From the NCBI RefSeq assembly GCF_030409715.1, contig NZ_JAUFQI010000001.1:2034501-2098500 (forward strand): 64,000 nucleotides of DNA, in the 5' to 3' direction. Source of the stretch: Reinekea marina (GTDB lineage: Bacteria > Pseudomonadota > Gammaproteobacteria > Pseudomonadales > Natronospirillaceae). The translations under genes and the position numbers were made by a program. The notes beneath the pieces were generated by a model. It was not told the origin of the DNA and searched no databases. It was given only the letters and a program-made list of their open reading frames with translations. This document shows positions 10,144 to 22,094 of the stretch, piece after piece; position 1 is the stretch's first letter; each line of letters starts with the position of its first letter.

Positions 10144-12993
10144 ATGCAAAACGCCTCAATGGAAGAACTCTGGTTGTCTTCTCATTTTTCGGGTGGCAAC
10201 CAAACCTATTTAGATGAATTGTTTGAAGCCTACCTGGCCGATCCTAACTCTGTACCGGAGCAATGGCGCTCTGTATTCGATAAACTCCCAAATATTAATG
10301 ATGAAGTGACAACTGATACGCCACATCAGCCGGTACGTGATCACTTTTTGTTGATGGGTAAAGCGCCTAATTTAGCCGCCGATACATTAGCTCCTGCGAT
10401 CGTAACTGAGCATGAGCGCAAACAAGTCAGAGTGCATCAATTAGCCACCGCTTATCGTTTTCGTGGCCATCAGCAATCTAAACTTGATCCTTTAAATTTA
10501 GTTGAGCGGCCAAAGGTACCCGATTTAGACCTGAGCTTTCATGGTTTATCGGATGCCGATTCGGACACGGTTTATCAATGCGGTAATTTCTATTTTGGTA
10601 AAACGGAAGCTCCGCTTAAAGAAATATTAGCTGACTTAGAAAGTACTTACTGTTCTTCTGTAGGGGCTGAGTTTACTCACATTGTAAACACTGCTGAGCG
10701 ACGCTGGATAGAGCAGCGAATGGAATCAGTTCGTTCTAAGCCAGAATACAGTGTAGAAGCCAAGAAGCATATTCTTGAACGTCTCGGCGCAGCTGAAGGT
10801 ATGGAGAAGTTTTTGGGCTCCAAATACCCAGGCACCAAACGCTTTGGTTTAGAAGGTGGCGAAGCACTTATCCCGTTAATGGATGAGTTAATTCAGCGCA
10901 GTGGTTCTTACGGTGCGAAAGAAGTTGTCATTGGTATGGCTCACCGCGGCCGCTTGAATATGTTAGTAAATATTCTAGGTAAGAACCCAAGTGATTTGTT
11001 CGAAGAATTCGAAGGTAAGTCATTCTTATCCGAAAGCCAAGGCTCTGGCGATGTGAAATACCATCAAGGTTTCTCGTCTAATGTCATGACTTCCGGTGGC
11101 GAGCTACATTTAGCCTTAGCCTTCAACCCGTCTCACTTAGAGATTGCCGCACCTGTAGTTGAAGGTTCGGTTAGAGCTCGTCAAGATCGCCGCAATGATG
11201 CAACTGGCGAATTAGTTGTGCCTGTTAACATCCATGGTGATGCCGCGTTTGCGGGCCAGGGTGTTGTAATGGAGACATTCCAAATGTCTCAAACACGCGC
11301 TTATGGCACGGGCGGTACCGTACATATTGTCATCAATAACCAAGTTGGTTTTACCACTTCTAAGCAAGAAGATGCACGCTCGACTGAGTACTGCACTGAT
11401 ATTGCTAAAATGGTTCAAGCGCCTATTTTCCATGTAAACGGTGACGACCCAGAAGCCGTGGTTTTTGTTACGCAAATGGCCATTGATTACCGTCAACAGT
11501 TTAAACGCGATGTTGTTATTGATCTGGTTTGCTATCGTCGACGCGGTCATAACGAAGCTGACGAGCCGGCGATGACACAGCCGATAATGTACAGCATTAT
11601 TCGCAAACATAAATCTACCTTTGAACTGTATGCGTCTAAATTAGTTGAAACAGGTGTAGTTACACAAGACTATGTTAAGCAAGTTGCTAACGATTACCGA
11701 GATGCATTAGAAAGTGGCGAGCACGTTGCTAAGGCTTTAGTCAAAGAACCTAATTCTGAGTTGTTTGTAGACTGGACACCGTATCTAAATCAGCCTGTTG
11801 TTGATGATTTTGATTCAGGTATGGATTTAAAAGAACTTCAAGCGCTGGCAAAGAAAATTAACACCACGCCTGAAGGCTTTAGCATGCAACGTCAAGTTAA
11901 TAAGATCATTGAAGATCGAATTAAAATGGCAAACGGTGCTTTGCCTGTCAACTGGGGGTTCGCTGAGACACTTGCTTATGCAACAGTCATCGAAAATGGC
12001 CAGCCAGTTCGTATTACAGGACAAGATGTTGGTCGTGGTACTTTTGTGCATCGACATGCTGTTTGGCATAACCAAAAAGACGGTAGTACCTACGTTCCGT
12101 TGGCACATTTGTCTGAAGATCAGCCTAAATTCCAAATTTACGATTCTTTCTTATCAGAAGAAGCCGTTTTAGCGTTTGAATATGGCTATGCAACGACGAT
12201 GCCTAACGCAATGGTTGTTTGGGAAGCTCAATTTGGTGATTTTGCCAATGGCGCTCAAGTAGTGATAGATCAGTTTATAACGTCAGGAGAGCATAAGTGG
12301 GGCCGATTATGCGGCTTGACGATGCTGTTGCCTCATGGTTATGAAGGTCAAGGACCTGAGCATTCTTCTGCTCGACTTGAACGTTTCCTTCAGTTGTGTG
12401 CTGAGCAAAATATTCAAGTAATTATGCCAACGACACCAGCGCAAGTTTTCCATATGCTGCGCAGACAAGCGATACGTAATTTGCGTAAACCGCTCGTCGT
12501 TATGTCACCAAAGAGCTTGTTACGTCATAAAGACGCAACTTCGAGCTTAGAAGAACTGGCTAATGGCAAGTTTGAAACTGTTATCAGCGAAGTAAATGAT
12601 AAAGTTGATCCTAAAAAAGCTAAACGACTCGTGCTTTGTTCCGGAAAAGTTTATTACGATTTAGTCGATAAACGCGAAAAAGAGCAAGCTTACGATGTCG
12701 CCATTGTACGAATTGAACAACTTTACCCATTCCCTGAGCAACGATTACTCGATGTGGTTAAAACATTCAAACGCGTTGAAGATGTGGTGTGGTGCCAAGA
12801 AGAGCCGATGAACCAAGGCGCTTGGTATTCCAGTCAGCATCATATGCGTAAAGTAATCAATGAAGTAAATAACAGTTTATATCTTCGATACGCAGGTCGA
12901 GAAGCTTCTGCTTCTCCTGCTGCAGGTTATATGGCGTTGCACTTAGAGCAACTTGAAAAATTCTTAAACGATGCGATTCTGAATGTTCAGTAA
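10144..12993 (+). CDS. sucA: 2-oxoglutarate dehydrogenase E1 component
   Basis: SucA is the thiamine diphosphate-dependent decarboxylase of the 2-oxoglutarate dehydrogenase complex. The 949 residues start with the E1o N-terminal segment LSGGNQTY-like SHFSGGNQTYLDELFEAY, which docks to E2. The ThDP domain has GGEALIPLMDEL, AHRGRLNMLVN, HGDAAFAGQG and CYRRRGHNEADEP. The transketolase-like pyrimidine domain contains GQDVGRGTFVHRHA. An AGGG lies about eight bases before the ATG. It stands in the canonical order sucA-sucB-lpdA-sucC-sucD. Confidence 0.97.
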   Translation: MQNASMEELWLSSHFSGGNQTYLDELFEAYLADPNSVPEQWRSVFDKLPNINDEVTTDTPHQPVRDHFLLMGKAPNLAADTLAPAIVTEHERKQVRVHQLATAYRFRGHQQSKLDPLNLVERPKVPDLDLSFHGLSDADSDTVYQCGNFYFGKTEAPLKEILADLESTYCSSVGAEFTHIVNTAERRWIEQRMESVRSKPEYSVEAKKHILERLGAAEGMEKFLGSKYPGTKRFGLEGGEALIPLMDELIQRSGSYGAKEVVIGMAHRGRLNMLVNILGKNPSDLFEEFEGKSFLSESQGSGDVKYHQGFSSNVMTSGGELHLALAFNPSHLEIAAPVVEGSVRARQDRRNDATGELVVPVNIHGDAAFAGQGVVMETFQMSQTRAYGTGGTVHIVINNQVGFTTSKQEDARSTEYCTDIAKMVQAPIFHVNGDDPEAVVFVTQMAIDYRQQFKRDVVIDLVCYRRRGHNEADEPAMTQPIMYSIIRKHKSTFELYASKLVETGVVTQDYVKQVANDYRDALESGEHVAKALVKEPNSELFVDWTPYLNQPVVDDFDSGMDLKELQALAKKINTTPEGFSMQRQVNKIIEDRIKMANGALPVNWGFAETLAYATVIENGQPVRITGQDVGRGTFVHRHAVWHNQKDGSTYVPLAHLSEDQPKFQIYDSFLSEEAVLAFEYGYATTMPNAMVVWEAQFGDFANGAQVVIDQFITSGEHKWGRLCGLTMLLPHGYEGQGPEHSSARLERFLQLCAEQNIQVIMPTTPAQVFHMLRRQAIRNLRKPLVVMSPKSLLRHKDATSSLEELANGKFETVISEVNDKVDPKKAKRLVLCSGKVYYDLVDKREKEQAYDVAIVRIEQLYPFPEQRLLDVVKTFKRVEDVVWCQEEPMNQGAWYSSQHHMRKVINEVNNSLYLRYAGREASASPAAGYMALHLEQLEKFLNDAILNVQ

Positions 12994-13023
12994 TCGCCAG
13001 GTAAAGACTTAAAGGATTCTTAA

Positions 13024-14244
13024 ATGGCTATTGAAATTAAAGCACCACAATTCCCAGAGTCTGTTGCAGATGGTTCAATTGCAACATGGCACAAACAGCC
13101 TGGCGAGCCAGTTTCTCGTGATGAGCTTTTGGTAGATATTGAAACCGATAAAGTAGTTTTAGAAGTCGTTGCTCCAGCTGATGGAACACTGACTTCATTG
13201 GTTAAAAATGAGGGTGACACAGTATTGAGCCTTGAAGTTATTGCTCAGTTCGAAGCAGGTGCCGTAGATCAGGCCGCTCCGGCTGAAGCAGCACCTCAAG
13301 CACCAGCGGCTGAAAGCGCTGAGCAAAGCCCTTCTGAAGATGCGCCAATGAGCCCAGCAGCAAGAAGGTTAGCGGAAGAAGCGAATTTAACCGCCGCTGC
13401 GATTCAAGGCACAGGAAAGGGTGGCCGTATTACCAAAGAAGATGTGGTAAAAGCAGCCTCTACAGCAGCACCAGCACAAAGTGCCCCAGGCATGATTCCT
13501 GCGGAATCTAGTGCCGCAGCTGCACCTGTTGCGGCGGGTGCGCGAACAGAAAAACGTGTACCTATGACTCGCTTGCGTAAGCGTATCGCAGAGCGTTTAT
13601 TAGAAGCAACAAACGAAACAGCAATGTTAACGACGTTTAACGAAGTTAACATGAAACCGATTATGGATCTGCGTAAGCGCTATAAAGATCAGTTTGAAAA
13701 AACTCATAACGGTACTCGTTTAGGCTTTATGTCGTTCTTTGTAAAAGCAGCAACTGAAGCGTTGAAGCGTCAACCAGAAGTGAACGCCTCTATTGATGGT
13801 GACGACATTGTGTACCACGGGTACCAGGATATTGGTGTCGCCGTATCCAGCAACCGTGGTTTGGTTGTACCTGTGTTACGCGATACCGGTCGTATGAGCT
13901 TAGCTGGTATTGAAAGCACCATTCGTGATTTCGGTGAACGCGCCCAAGCAGGTCAGTTAGGTATCGATGAAATGCAAGGTGGTACCTTTACGATTTCAAA
14001 TGGTGGTGTGTTTGGTTCATTAATGTCGACGCCAATTTTAAACTTGCCGCAAGCCGCAATTTTAGGCATGCATAAAATTCAAGAGCGTCCAATGGCTGTG
14101 AATGGCAAAGTTGAAATTTTACCAATGATGTACTTAGCCCTTTCTTATGATCATCGTTTAATTGATGGTAAAGAAGCCGTTACATTTTTGGTAGCCATTA
14201 AAGACATGTTAGAAGATCCAGCTCGCATTTTACTAGAGCTGTAA
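13024..14244 (+). CDS. sucB: 2-oxoglutarate dehydrogenase E2, dihydrolipoamide succinyltransferase
   Basis: SucB transfers the succinyl group to CoA and forms the core of the complex. It has 406 residues. A single lipoyl domain carries Lys43 in [12 protein letters not shown]. An Ala/Pro/Glu-rich linker follows, then a peripheral subunit-binding domain at about 109-142 ([11 protein letters not shown] to GRITKEDV), a second Ala-rich linker and the acyltransferase domain. The catalytic residues His377 and Asp381 lie in [16 protein letters not shown] precedes the ATG. The gene is 30 bases after sucA. Confidence 0.97.
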   Translation: MAIEIKAPQFPESVADGSIATWHKQPGEPVSRDELLVDIETDKVVLEVVAPADGTLTSLVKNEGDTVLSLEVIAQFEAGAVDQAAPAEAAPQAPAAESAEQSPSEDAPMSPAARRLAEEANLTAAAIQGTGKGGRITKEDVVKAASTAAPAQSAPGMIPAESSAAAAPVAAGARTEKRVPMTRLRKRIAERLLEATNETAMLTTFNEVNMKPIMDLRKRYKDQFEKTHNGTRLGFMSFFVKAATEALKRQPEVNASIDGDDIVYHGYQDIGVAVSSNRGLVVPVLRDTGRMSLAGIESTIRDFGERAQAGQLGIDEMQGGTFTISNGGVFGSLMSTPILNLPQAAILGMHKIQERPMAVNGKVEILPMMYLALSYDHRLIDGKEAVTFLVAIKDMLEDPARILLEL

Positions 14245-14261
14245 AACTTTAAATTAAATAA

Positions 14262-15755
<1,494 letters not shown>

Positions 15756-15763
15756 ATTTAATT

Positions 15764-15790
15764 AAGAACGGAGAATTGTCTCCGTTCTTT
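15764..15790 (+). terminator. Strong hairpin with weak U tract between lpdA and sucC
   Basis: AAGAACGGAGA and TCTCCGTTCTT are perfect 11-base arms around the loop ATTG. Downstream comes TGTTTC rather than a T run, so partial termination or mRNA processing is more likely than full termination. Confidence 0.55.
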
Positions 15791-15873
15791 GTTTCAATGA
15801 CCGAGCTAAATTCGAAGAAACTTATAGCTATAACAAATTCCTCAATTGCTCCAATTAAAAAACGGAAAAGATA

Positions 15874-17043
15874 ATGAACCTTCATGAATATCAAGGTAAA
15901 CAGCTTTTCAGAGAATACGGTCTTCCGGTTTCTGATGGCTTCGCTTGTGACACTCCAGAAGAAGTGGAAGCAGCGGTAGGTAAAATCCCAGGCGATATGT
16001 GGGTTGTTAAGGCTCAGGTTCATGCTGGCGGTCGCGGTAAGGCTGGCGGTGTAAAACTGGTCAAATCGGCTCAAGAAGCTAAAGAGTTTGCAGCGCATTG
16101 GTTAGGTAAGAACTTAGTTACTTTCCAAACTGATGAAAATGGTCAGCCAGTAAGCAAAATTTTAGTTGAGTCTTGCACAGACATCGCTAACGAATTGTAT
16201 TTGGGTGCCGTGGTAGATCGTGCGACTCGTCGCATTGTATTCATGGCTTCTACAGAAGGCGGTGTTGAAATTGAAACCGTTGCTGAAGAAACGCCAGAGA
16301 AAATTCTTAAAGCTGAAATCGATCCAATGGTAGGCGCTCAGCCATACCAAGCACGTGATATCGCATTCCAGCTTGGCTTAAAAGGCCAGCAAATTAAACA
16401 GTTTACCCATATCTTCTTAGGATTGGCTAAGTTGTTTGAAGAGAAAGATTTAGCGTTATTAGAAATTAACCCGTTGGTTATTACTGATGAAGGCAACTTG
16501 CATTGCCTAGACGCTAAAATGGTAGTAGATAGTAATGCTCTTTACCGTCAGAAAGAAATCGCAGCAATGCGTGATCCTTCGCAAGAAGATCAGCGTGAAG
16601 CTGATGCGGCGGAATGGGAATTAAACTATGTAGCTCTAGATGGTAACATCGGCTGCATGGTTAACGGTGCTGGCCTAGCAATGGGTACAATGGACATCGT
16701 AAACCTTCATGGTGGCAAGCCAGCAAACTTCCTAGATGTAGGTGGCGGCGCAACTAAAGAACGTGTTGCAGAAGCATTCAAAATTATATTATCTGACGAA
16801 AATGTTGCGGCTGTATTTGTTAACATTTTTGGCGGTATCGTACGTTGCGATATGATTGCTGAAGGTATTATCGGTGCCGTTGAAGAAGTCGGCGTTAAGG
16901 TTCCTGTCGTTGTGCGCTTAGAAGGTAACAACGCAGAATTAGGTTCTAAGAAATTAGCAGAAAGCGGCTTAAATATTGTTGCAGCTGGTTCTTTAAAAGA
17001 AGGCGCTGAAAAAGTCGTCGCCGCAGCCGGAGGTGCAGCATGA
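15874..17043 (+). CDS. sucC: Succinyl-CoA synthetase beta subunit, ADP-forming
   Basis: SucC is the ATP-grasp subunit that binds nucleotide and, with SucD, makes ATP from succinyl-CoA. The 389 residues begin [18 protein letters not shown], the family N-terminus. The ATP-grasp glycine loop is [15 protein letters not shown], and later motifs include [18 protein letters not shown] and [11 protein letters not shown] weak purine-rich site, GGAAAAG, precedes the ATG. The last codons overlap the sucD start by four bases (ATGA), so the two subunits are translationally coupled. Confidence 0.97.
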   Translation: MNLHEYQGKQLFREYGLPVSDGFACDTPEEVEAAVGKIPGDMWVVKAQVHAGGRGKAGGVKLVKSAQEAKEFAAHWLGKNLVTFQTDENGQPVSKILVESCTDIANELYLGAVVDRATRRIVFMASTEGGVEIETVAEETPEKILKAEIDPMVGAQPYQARDIAFQLGLKGQQIKQFTHIFLGLAKLFEEKDLALLEINPLVITDEGNLHCLDAKMVVDSNALYRQKEIAAMRDPSQEDQREADAAEWELNYVALDGNIGCMVNGAGLAMGTMDIVNLHGGKPANFLDVGGGATKERVAEAFKIILSDENVAAVFVNIFGGIVRCDMIAEGIIGAVEEVGVKVPVVVRLEGNNAELGSKKLAESGLNIVAAGSLKEGAEKVVAAAGGAA

Positions 17044-17912
17044 GCGTATTAATCAATAAAGACACTAAAGTAATTTGCCAAGGTTTTACTGGTTCACAAG
17101 GTACATTCCACAGTGAACAAGCGATTGAATACGGAACGCAAATGGTGGGCGGTGTTTCTCCTGGTAAAGGCGGTACTACTCATCTAGGTCTACCTGTATT
17201 TAATACTGCGCGTGAAGCCGTAGAAGCTACAGGTGCACATGCGTCTGTTATCTACGTACCTGCGCCATTCTGTAAAGATGCAATCATTGAAGCGGCCGAA
17301 AGTGGCGTTGAATTGATTGTATGTATTACCGAGGGTATTCCTACAATCGACATGTTAGAAGCCAAAGAATATGTTGATCGTAAAGGCGTTAAAATGATTG
17401 GTCCTAACTGCCCAGGTGTTATCACTCCAGGCGAATGTAAAATCGGTATTATGCCAGGTCACATTCACTTGCCAGGTAAAGTTGGTATTGTTTCTCGCTC
17501 AGGTACTTTAACGTATGAAGCGGTTAAACAAACCACGGATCATGGTTTTGGCCAGTCTACTTGCGTAGGTATTGGGGGTGATCCAATTCCTGGCGCTAAC
17601 TTTATCGACATTTTAAAAATGTTCGAAGAAGATCCAAAGACAGAAGCGATTGTTATGATCGGTGAGATCGGCGGAACGGCAGAAGAAGAAGCGGCTGCTT
17701 ACATTAAAGAAAATGTAACTAAGCCAGTTGTTTCTTACATTGCAGGTGTTACAGCCCCTCCAGGTAAGCGTATGGGCCATGCTGGTGCGATTATTTCTGG
17801 CGGTAAAGGTACAGCCGATGAGAAGTTCGCTGCATTAGAAGACGCAGGTGTTAAAACTGTGCGCTCTTTAGCTGATATTGGCGACGCATTAAAAGAAAAA
17901 GCTGGCTGGTAA
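17040..17912 (+). CDS. sucD: Succinyl-CoA synthetase alpha subunit
   Basis: SucD binds CoA and carries the phosphohistidine intermediate. The 290 residues begin with a Rossmann-type CoA-binding segment ([17 protein letters not shown]). They contain [16 protein letters not shown], and His247 in [13 protein letters not shown] is the phosphorylated residue. It is the last gene of the sdh-suc operon, followed within 20 bases by a terminator. Confidence 0.97.
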   Translation: MSVLINKDTKVICQGFTGSQGTFHSEQAIEYGTQMVGGVSPGKGGTTHLGLPVFNTAREAVEATGAHASVIYVPAPFCKDAIIEAAESGVELIVCITEGIPTIDMLEAKEYVDRKGVKMIGPNCPGVITPGECKIGIMPGHIHLPGKVGIVSRSGTLTYEAVKQTTDHGFGQSTCVGIGGDPIPGANFIDILKMFEEDPKTEAIVMIGEIGGTAEEEAAAYIKENVTKPVVSYIAGVTAPPGKRMGHAGAIISGGKGTADEKFAALEDAGVKTVRSLADIGDALKEKAGW

Positions 17913-17930
17913 GCTAGTTCTTTTGTGATA

Positions 17931-17957
17931 AAGGCGGCTTTTAGCCGCCTTTTTTTT
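17931..17957 (+). terminator. Rho-independent terminator of the sdh-suc operon
   Basis: AAGGCGGCT, loop TTT and AGCCGCCTT are followed by six more T. It closes the long central-metabolism operon before the unrelated gene at 17986. Confidence 0.92.
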
Positions 17958-17985
17958 AAATTAAATAAAGTTACCTGTAATTGCT

Positions 17986-19632
17986 ATGAATTTTATTCTA
18001 ATAACTAAAAAGTGCACTCCGTATATTGTGGCAGTGTTAAAAATTATCTGTTGGTTGATTGTCTATTCAGCTTTAGCTAGCGGATTAGGCGGTTTAAATT
18101 CGGATAAAGGTCAATTTTATTTCGAAGTTCCGTTAATATTGCTTATTTGCTTACCTATATATTTTGGTTTGGAGGGGCGAGTAAAATTTCCAAGCTTCTT
18201 TGCGCTTTTGCCTATATTAATTTTGTATTTATTTTTGGATTTTTTTTACTTCAATATGGGGCGGCTTTTTAAGTTAAACGATATTGCAGAATTTAACGAG
18301 TTGATTGGTGTTTTGAGCTGGATTGGAATAGTTGCCTTAATGTTAGTTTTTATTGGGGCATTCAGTTTGTTTGCATTTTTAGTAATGAAAGTATCATCGA
18401 AAATAATAATGCTTTCTAGTTTTCCTTTAGTGGTTTTCATTGGGCTTTTGTATATTAAGCCATCATTCATTGTAAGTTTTATTGATCAATTTTCCTTTAA
18501 GGTTCACCATGTTGTACTGGAGAAAAATGTAAAAGACAATGGTCGAATTGTTACGTTGTTTTATCTGGAGGCATTACGGAACCAAGCTTTAGAAGATGTT
18601 GAAGTGAAAGAAGGTTGGCTAGATGGTGAAATTGCAAACATCAGCGATACATTAAAAAATAGCCCAAAACGTAATATTCATTTAATTGTAATGGAATCCC
18701 TTCTCGATCCTTATTTATTTTCAGGTATCGAATTGCCTGATAACTATCTTTCTCCTTGGATGAAAAACCTAACAAATTATCGCAATTATTCATTGTCTCC
18801 TGCATATGGCGGCTCTACTGCTCAAGCCGAGTTTGAATTGTTATGTGGTGCGCCTGCATTATCTCAATATGGGACAATTGAATTCAATCAATTCTCAGGA
18901 TATGAAACATCTTGTTTGCCCAATTGGCTTAAATCCTCAGGATATACTGCAATATCCCAGAATGCATATAAACCGAGCTATTTTAATAAGTTGAATGCTT
19001 ATAAAAGTACTGGCTTTGAAAACTCATTCTTTCCAAAAGAATATTTAGTAACCGGTGATTCGCATTTAAGCACACAATTAACAGGCTCTGCTGGGGAGTA
19101 TATGTTTGACTCTGACTTTTTTGAACAAGCCATTGATCATTTCCTAGAGAGTCATAAAAGTACTTTTGGTCTGAACTATATGCTTGGAGTATATGGGCAC
19201 TATAACTTCTATTTTGATGAAACTAGATTTCAGCCAGTCGTTGATTTAAAGAGTACGGAGTTTGAAGGTATTGAAAATATTGTTAATCAATATTATTACA
19301 GGGCGATTTCTATTGAAGAAAACGTAAAAAGTTTGATTGATAGAGACCCAAATTCATTGATTTTAGTTGTTAGTGACCACCTTCCTTTGTCGCCAACAAC
19401 TAAGGAGTATTACACAGAGCGTGGTTATCCAGATCCATATTTAAATGTGTTTTATTTCTTTGATCGAGGAAAACCAATAAAGTATGAGGGTATCTATAAT
19501 CATTATGATCTACCTTGGTTGTTGATCAATAGGCTTTCAAGTAATCGATGTGAATTATGTTCATTAGGTAGAGAAATAAAGTCAAATCGGTATACGCAAG
19601 TTTTGGCTAATGCAATGATTGGTGAGAACTAG
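17986..19632 (+). CDS. LtaS/OpgB-like membrane phosphotransferase (sulfatase superfamily)
   Basis: The 548 residues start with about five membrane helices (to residue ~165). A sulfatase/alkaline-phosphatase-fold domain follows. Expected catalytic positions are visible: Glu237 in IVMESLLDP, Thr278 in YGGSTAQAEFELLCG, His405 in GVYGHYNF and Asp464-His465 in VVSDHLP. The order and the 59-residue His-to-Asp spacing equal those of Staphylococcus LtaS (Glu255, Thr300, His416, Asp475, His476). In Gram-negatives such proteins often transfer phosphoglycerol to periplasmic glucans (OpgB) or modify surface glycans; the substrate here is unknown. The gene is AT-rich, has no strong ribosome-binding site, and stands alone between two terminators, which suggests a later arrival. 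Confidence 0.8.
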   Translation: MNFILITKKCTPYIVAVLKIICWLIVYSALASGLGGLNSDKGQFYFEVPLILLICLPIYFGLEGRVKFPSFFALLPILILYLFLDFFYFNMGRLFKLNDIAEFNELIGVLSWIGIVALMLVFIGAFSLFAFLVMKVSSKIIMLSSFPLVVFIGLLYIKPSFIVSFIDQFSFKVHHVVLEKNVKDNGRIVTLFYLEALRNQALEDVEVKEGWLDGEIANISDTLKNSPKRNIHLIVMESLLDPYLFSGIELPDNYLSPWMKNLTNYRNYSLSPAYGGSTAQAEFELLCGAPALSQYGTIEFNQFSGYETSCLPNWLKSSGYTAISQNAYKPSYFNKLNAYKSTGFENSFFPKEYLVTGDSHLSTQLTGSAGEYMFDSDFFEQAIDHFLESHKSTFGLNYMLGVYGHYNFYFDETRFQPVVDLKSTEFEGIENIVNQYYYRAISIEENVKSLIDRDPNSLILVVSDHLPLSPTTKEYYTERGYPDPYLNVFYFFDRGKPIKYEGIYNHYDLPWLLINRLSSNRCELCSLGREIKSNRYTQVLANAMIGEN

Positions 19633-19639
19633 TTGTTTA

Positions 19640-19677
19640 AATAAGGTGAGTTCTAGTAAATCAGAACTCACCTTATT
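19640..19677. terminator. Bidirectional terminator between the LtaS-like gene and dctM
   Basis: Perfect 15-base arms AATAAGGTGAGTTCT and AGAACTCACCTTATT enclose the loop AGTAAATC. T- and A-rich ends on both sides fit termination of the convergent genes ending at 19632 and 19683. Confidence 0.85.
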
Positions 19678-19682
19678 AAAAG

Positions 19683-21296
19683 TTACTTAACTATCAACTC
19701 TGGTCCCATAATTAAATAGGGTAACCAAGTAGATATAATGGGTACGTAAGTGACGAGAATTAAGAAAATCATTAATACGCCCACAAATGGCAGGGCGGCT
19801 CTAACAACTTGAGATAAACTCATGCCAGTTATTCCGGAGGTGACGAAAAGGTTTAATCCTATGGGTGGTGTAATCATGCCTATCTCCATGTTTACTACCA
19901 TCATAATTCCAAGGTGGATAGGGTCTATTCCTAGCTCCATAGCAATTGGGAACACGACAGGAGCAACAATGACTAAAAGCCCTGATGGTTCCATAAATTG
20001 ACCGCCAATAAGCAGTAAAATGTTTACGGCAATCAAGAATGTAAACCAGTTAAATCCGATTCCGAGCATCCATTCGGTTATAAGTTGTGGTATGCGTTCA
20101 GCTGATAACGTATGAGCAAACAATAGGGCGTTAGCTATAATAAACATTAACATGACCGTCGTTTTGGTGCCTTCAAGAATGACATCCCTTGACTGCCCAC
20201 CGAATATGCCTGGTAAAAAGTTGCGCGCTAATAACCCTAAGTTGCGTAGCCAAATGGTAGTAGCACCACCTAAGGCCGGTAATAGCCTAGCACCGCTGAA
20301 TTTACGCCACTGAAAATAAGCTGCGCCTAAAACTAGGCTTATGATTGTTAACGTAATGGTGTGTTTACTTTGAAAGCCTAACTCAGAATTCCCAACTGCG
20401 AAGAATGTAAGGATTGCTGAAACGATAAAGAAAGACACCGCGTACGTTGTCGCTTGAAAACCAAGTTTTGCAATTTCAGAATCAGAATCTTCTACCCAAG
20501 GAACGCCAGATAAAGGTCCCATATCACGATACACAAAAAGTGCAACGATCATTGCGTAGATTGCTGCAACGATGGCCGCTTCAGTTGGGGTGAATACTCC
20601 TCCGTAAATACCCCCCATTATTATCACGACTAAAAACAAGCCCCAACCGGCTTTTTTTCCAGCGTGTAACCAATGGAGTAATCCTTTCCATTCTTCAGCG
20701 GGCAAGTTTTTGCGCCGTGCAACAATGTAGATGGCAATCATTAACATTAAACCCGCTATGATGCCGGGAATTACACCGGCCAAAAACATTCGCCCAACAG
20801 AAACATCTGTTGCTGCAGCGTAAACGACCATGACGATAGAAGGTGGGATTAATATGCCCAGTGTTCCTGCGTTAGCAATGATCCCTGACGCAAATTCTTT
20901 GCTGTAGCCGACTTGGCGCATTCCTACAATAGCGATAGAGCCAATAGCGACAACGGTTGCAGGAGAAGAGCCAGATAAAGCCGCAAACATCATACAGGCA
21001 AGCACAGAAGCCATTGCCAAGCCACCACGGAAATGCCCGACGGACGCAATAGCAAAATCTATTAGCCTTTTTGCAACGCCCCCCGTCGACATGAATGCTG
21101 AAGCAAGCACAAAGAAAGGAATGGCAAGTAAGGTATAGTGGTTTCCAACCCCGAATAATGAGATAGCTACAGACGATAAAGAGTCGTGAGAAATAAACGT
21201 TACAAACAAAATGGAGGAAAGACCTAACGAAATACCGACCGGCACGCCGGCAAATAGTAAACCCAACACCATTGTGAATAAAATTAAAGCTTCCAC
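19683..21296 (-). CDS. dctM: TRAP dicarboxylate transporter, large permease subunit DctM
   Basis: DctM is the ion-coupled translocating subunit of a TRAP transporter. I start it at the GTG at 21296, just after the dctQ stop, because GGGAG lies at the right distance and the protein then begins MEALILFTMVLGLLFAGVPVG, the family N-terminus. It is 537 residues, about 110 more than the common size. The extra part is an insert in the middle (after FVYRDMGPLSGVPW, ending near GGQSRDVILEGTKTT) with more hydrophobic segments. Longer DctM variants of this kind exist in marine proteobacteria, so it is not taken as damage. It is the last gene of dctPQM. Confidence 0.93.
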   Translation of the reverse strand: MEALILFTMVLGLLFAGVPVGISLGLSSILFVTFISHDSLSSVAISLFGVGNHYTLLAIPFFVLASAFMSTGGVAKRLIDFAIASVGHFRGGLAMASVLACMMFAALSGSSPATVVAIGSIAIVGMRQVGYSKEFASGIIANAGTLGILIPPSIVMVVYAAATDVSVGRMFLAGVIPGIIAGLMLMIAIYIVARRKNLPAEEWKGLLHWLHAGKKAGWGLFLVVIIMGGIYGGVFTPTEAAIVAAIYAMIVALFVYRDMGPLSGVPWVEDSDSEIAKLGFQATTYAVSFFIVSAILTFFAVGNSELGFQSKHTITLTIISLVLGAAYFQWRKFSGARLLPALGGATTIWLRNLGLLARNFLPGIFGGQSRDVILEGTKTTVMLMFIIANALLFAHTLSAERIPQLITEWMLGIGFNWFTFLIAVNILLLIGGQFMEPSGLLVIVAPVVFPIAMELGIDPIHLGIMMVVNMEIGMITPPIGLNLFVTSGITGMSLSQVVRAALPFVGVLMIFLILVTYVPIISTWLPYLIMGPELIVK

Positions 21297-21297
21297 A

Positions 21298-21981
21298 TTA
21301 GTCTCCCGCCAAAATATTTTTATTTTCTTCAACTAATTCTTCAGCTTCATGTGCGCTGATGAGTGCTGCTCGCTTGCCCGTTAAAATGTCTACAAATGCT
21401 TGTGTTCCTCTTAGGACTAGTAAGGCTAAGCCTAGTGGTAAGGCAAGTAACACAACCCAACGATGAACGCGGTGTTGAAGTCCGAATAGCTCTTGAGCCC
21501 AAGCGGGGTAGCGCAGTTCTTCAGCGCCAATACCAATTTTGTACATTTTCGCCCAGTATTCAATGGCACCGCCACGTACATCAACTCCCAGCATGGCAAC
21601 CCAAGTGCTGTCGAGTAAAATTAAGCCGTAGGCTATTACGCATACGGCACCAAATAAACTGAGTGTTTTTTCCGCTGGTTTAGGAAGTGCTTTGAGTACA
21701 ATGTCTACTCCCAAATGTAGGTTTGTTTTAATGCCATAGCTCATTCCAAACAAAATTAACCATGAAAACATCAGCGTATTAAATTCTAGTGCGGCTGACC
21801 AACCGGTATTAAAACCGTATCGTGCTATAACCTGACCAAATGATACGGCCATTATTGAAACAATAATTAACACCAAGAAGTTTTCTTCTAGTCGATGCAT
21901 GATTTTGTAAAATCTAAGCTCAAGTAGCCATAAAGCGGCTACGAGGCAAAGTAACGTTATGTGAGGCCAATAACTCGACAT
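21298..21981 (-). CDS. dctQ: TRAP transporter small permease subunit DctQ
   Basis: DctQ is the four-helix small membrane subunit that pairs with DctM. The 227 residues have hydrophobic stretches near residues 5-23, 36-58, 68-90 and 105-125, and a further hydrophobic stretch near 170-190. The characteristic segment GVDIVLKALPKPAEK is in the middle. It is somewhat longer than the usual 160-200 residues because of the segment between the fourth and last hydrophobic regions. It ends two bases before the dctM start, so translation is coupled. Confidence 0.9.
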   Translation of the reverse strand: MSSYWPHITLLCLVAALWLLELRFYKIMHRLEENFLVLIIVSIMAVSFGQVIARYGFNTGWSAALEFNTLMFSWLILFGMSYGIKTNLHLGVDIVLKALPKPAEKTLSLFGAVCVIAYGLILLDSTWVAMLGVDVRGGAIEYWAKMYKIGIGAEELRYPAWAQELFGLQHRVHRWVVLLALPLGLALLVLRGTQAFVDILTGKRAALISAHEAEELVEENKNILAGD

Positions 21982-22094
21982 GGCTGCTCCTCGTTAGCGG
22001 TTGGATTGCAAAAAGTAATGACGGTTTAAATTTTTAGTTGTAACCGGTGGGAATAGGCTGCAATAAGTATCGCAGCCTATAGTCATAGAATTAC

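Noticed and set aside
11212..11610. 132-codon minus-strand frame inside sucA
   Set aside because: Antisense shadow of conserved E1 sequence with no family resemblance.
17986..19632. Naming the gene ltaS
   Set aside because: Catalytic spacing matches, but Gram-negatives do not make lipoteichoic acid; the OpgB branch shares these motifs, so only a superfamily-level name is supported.
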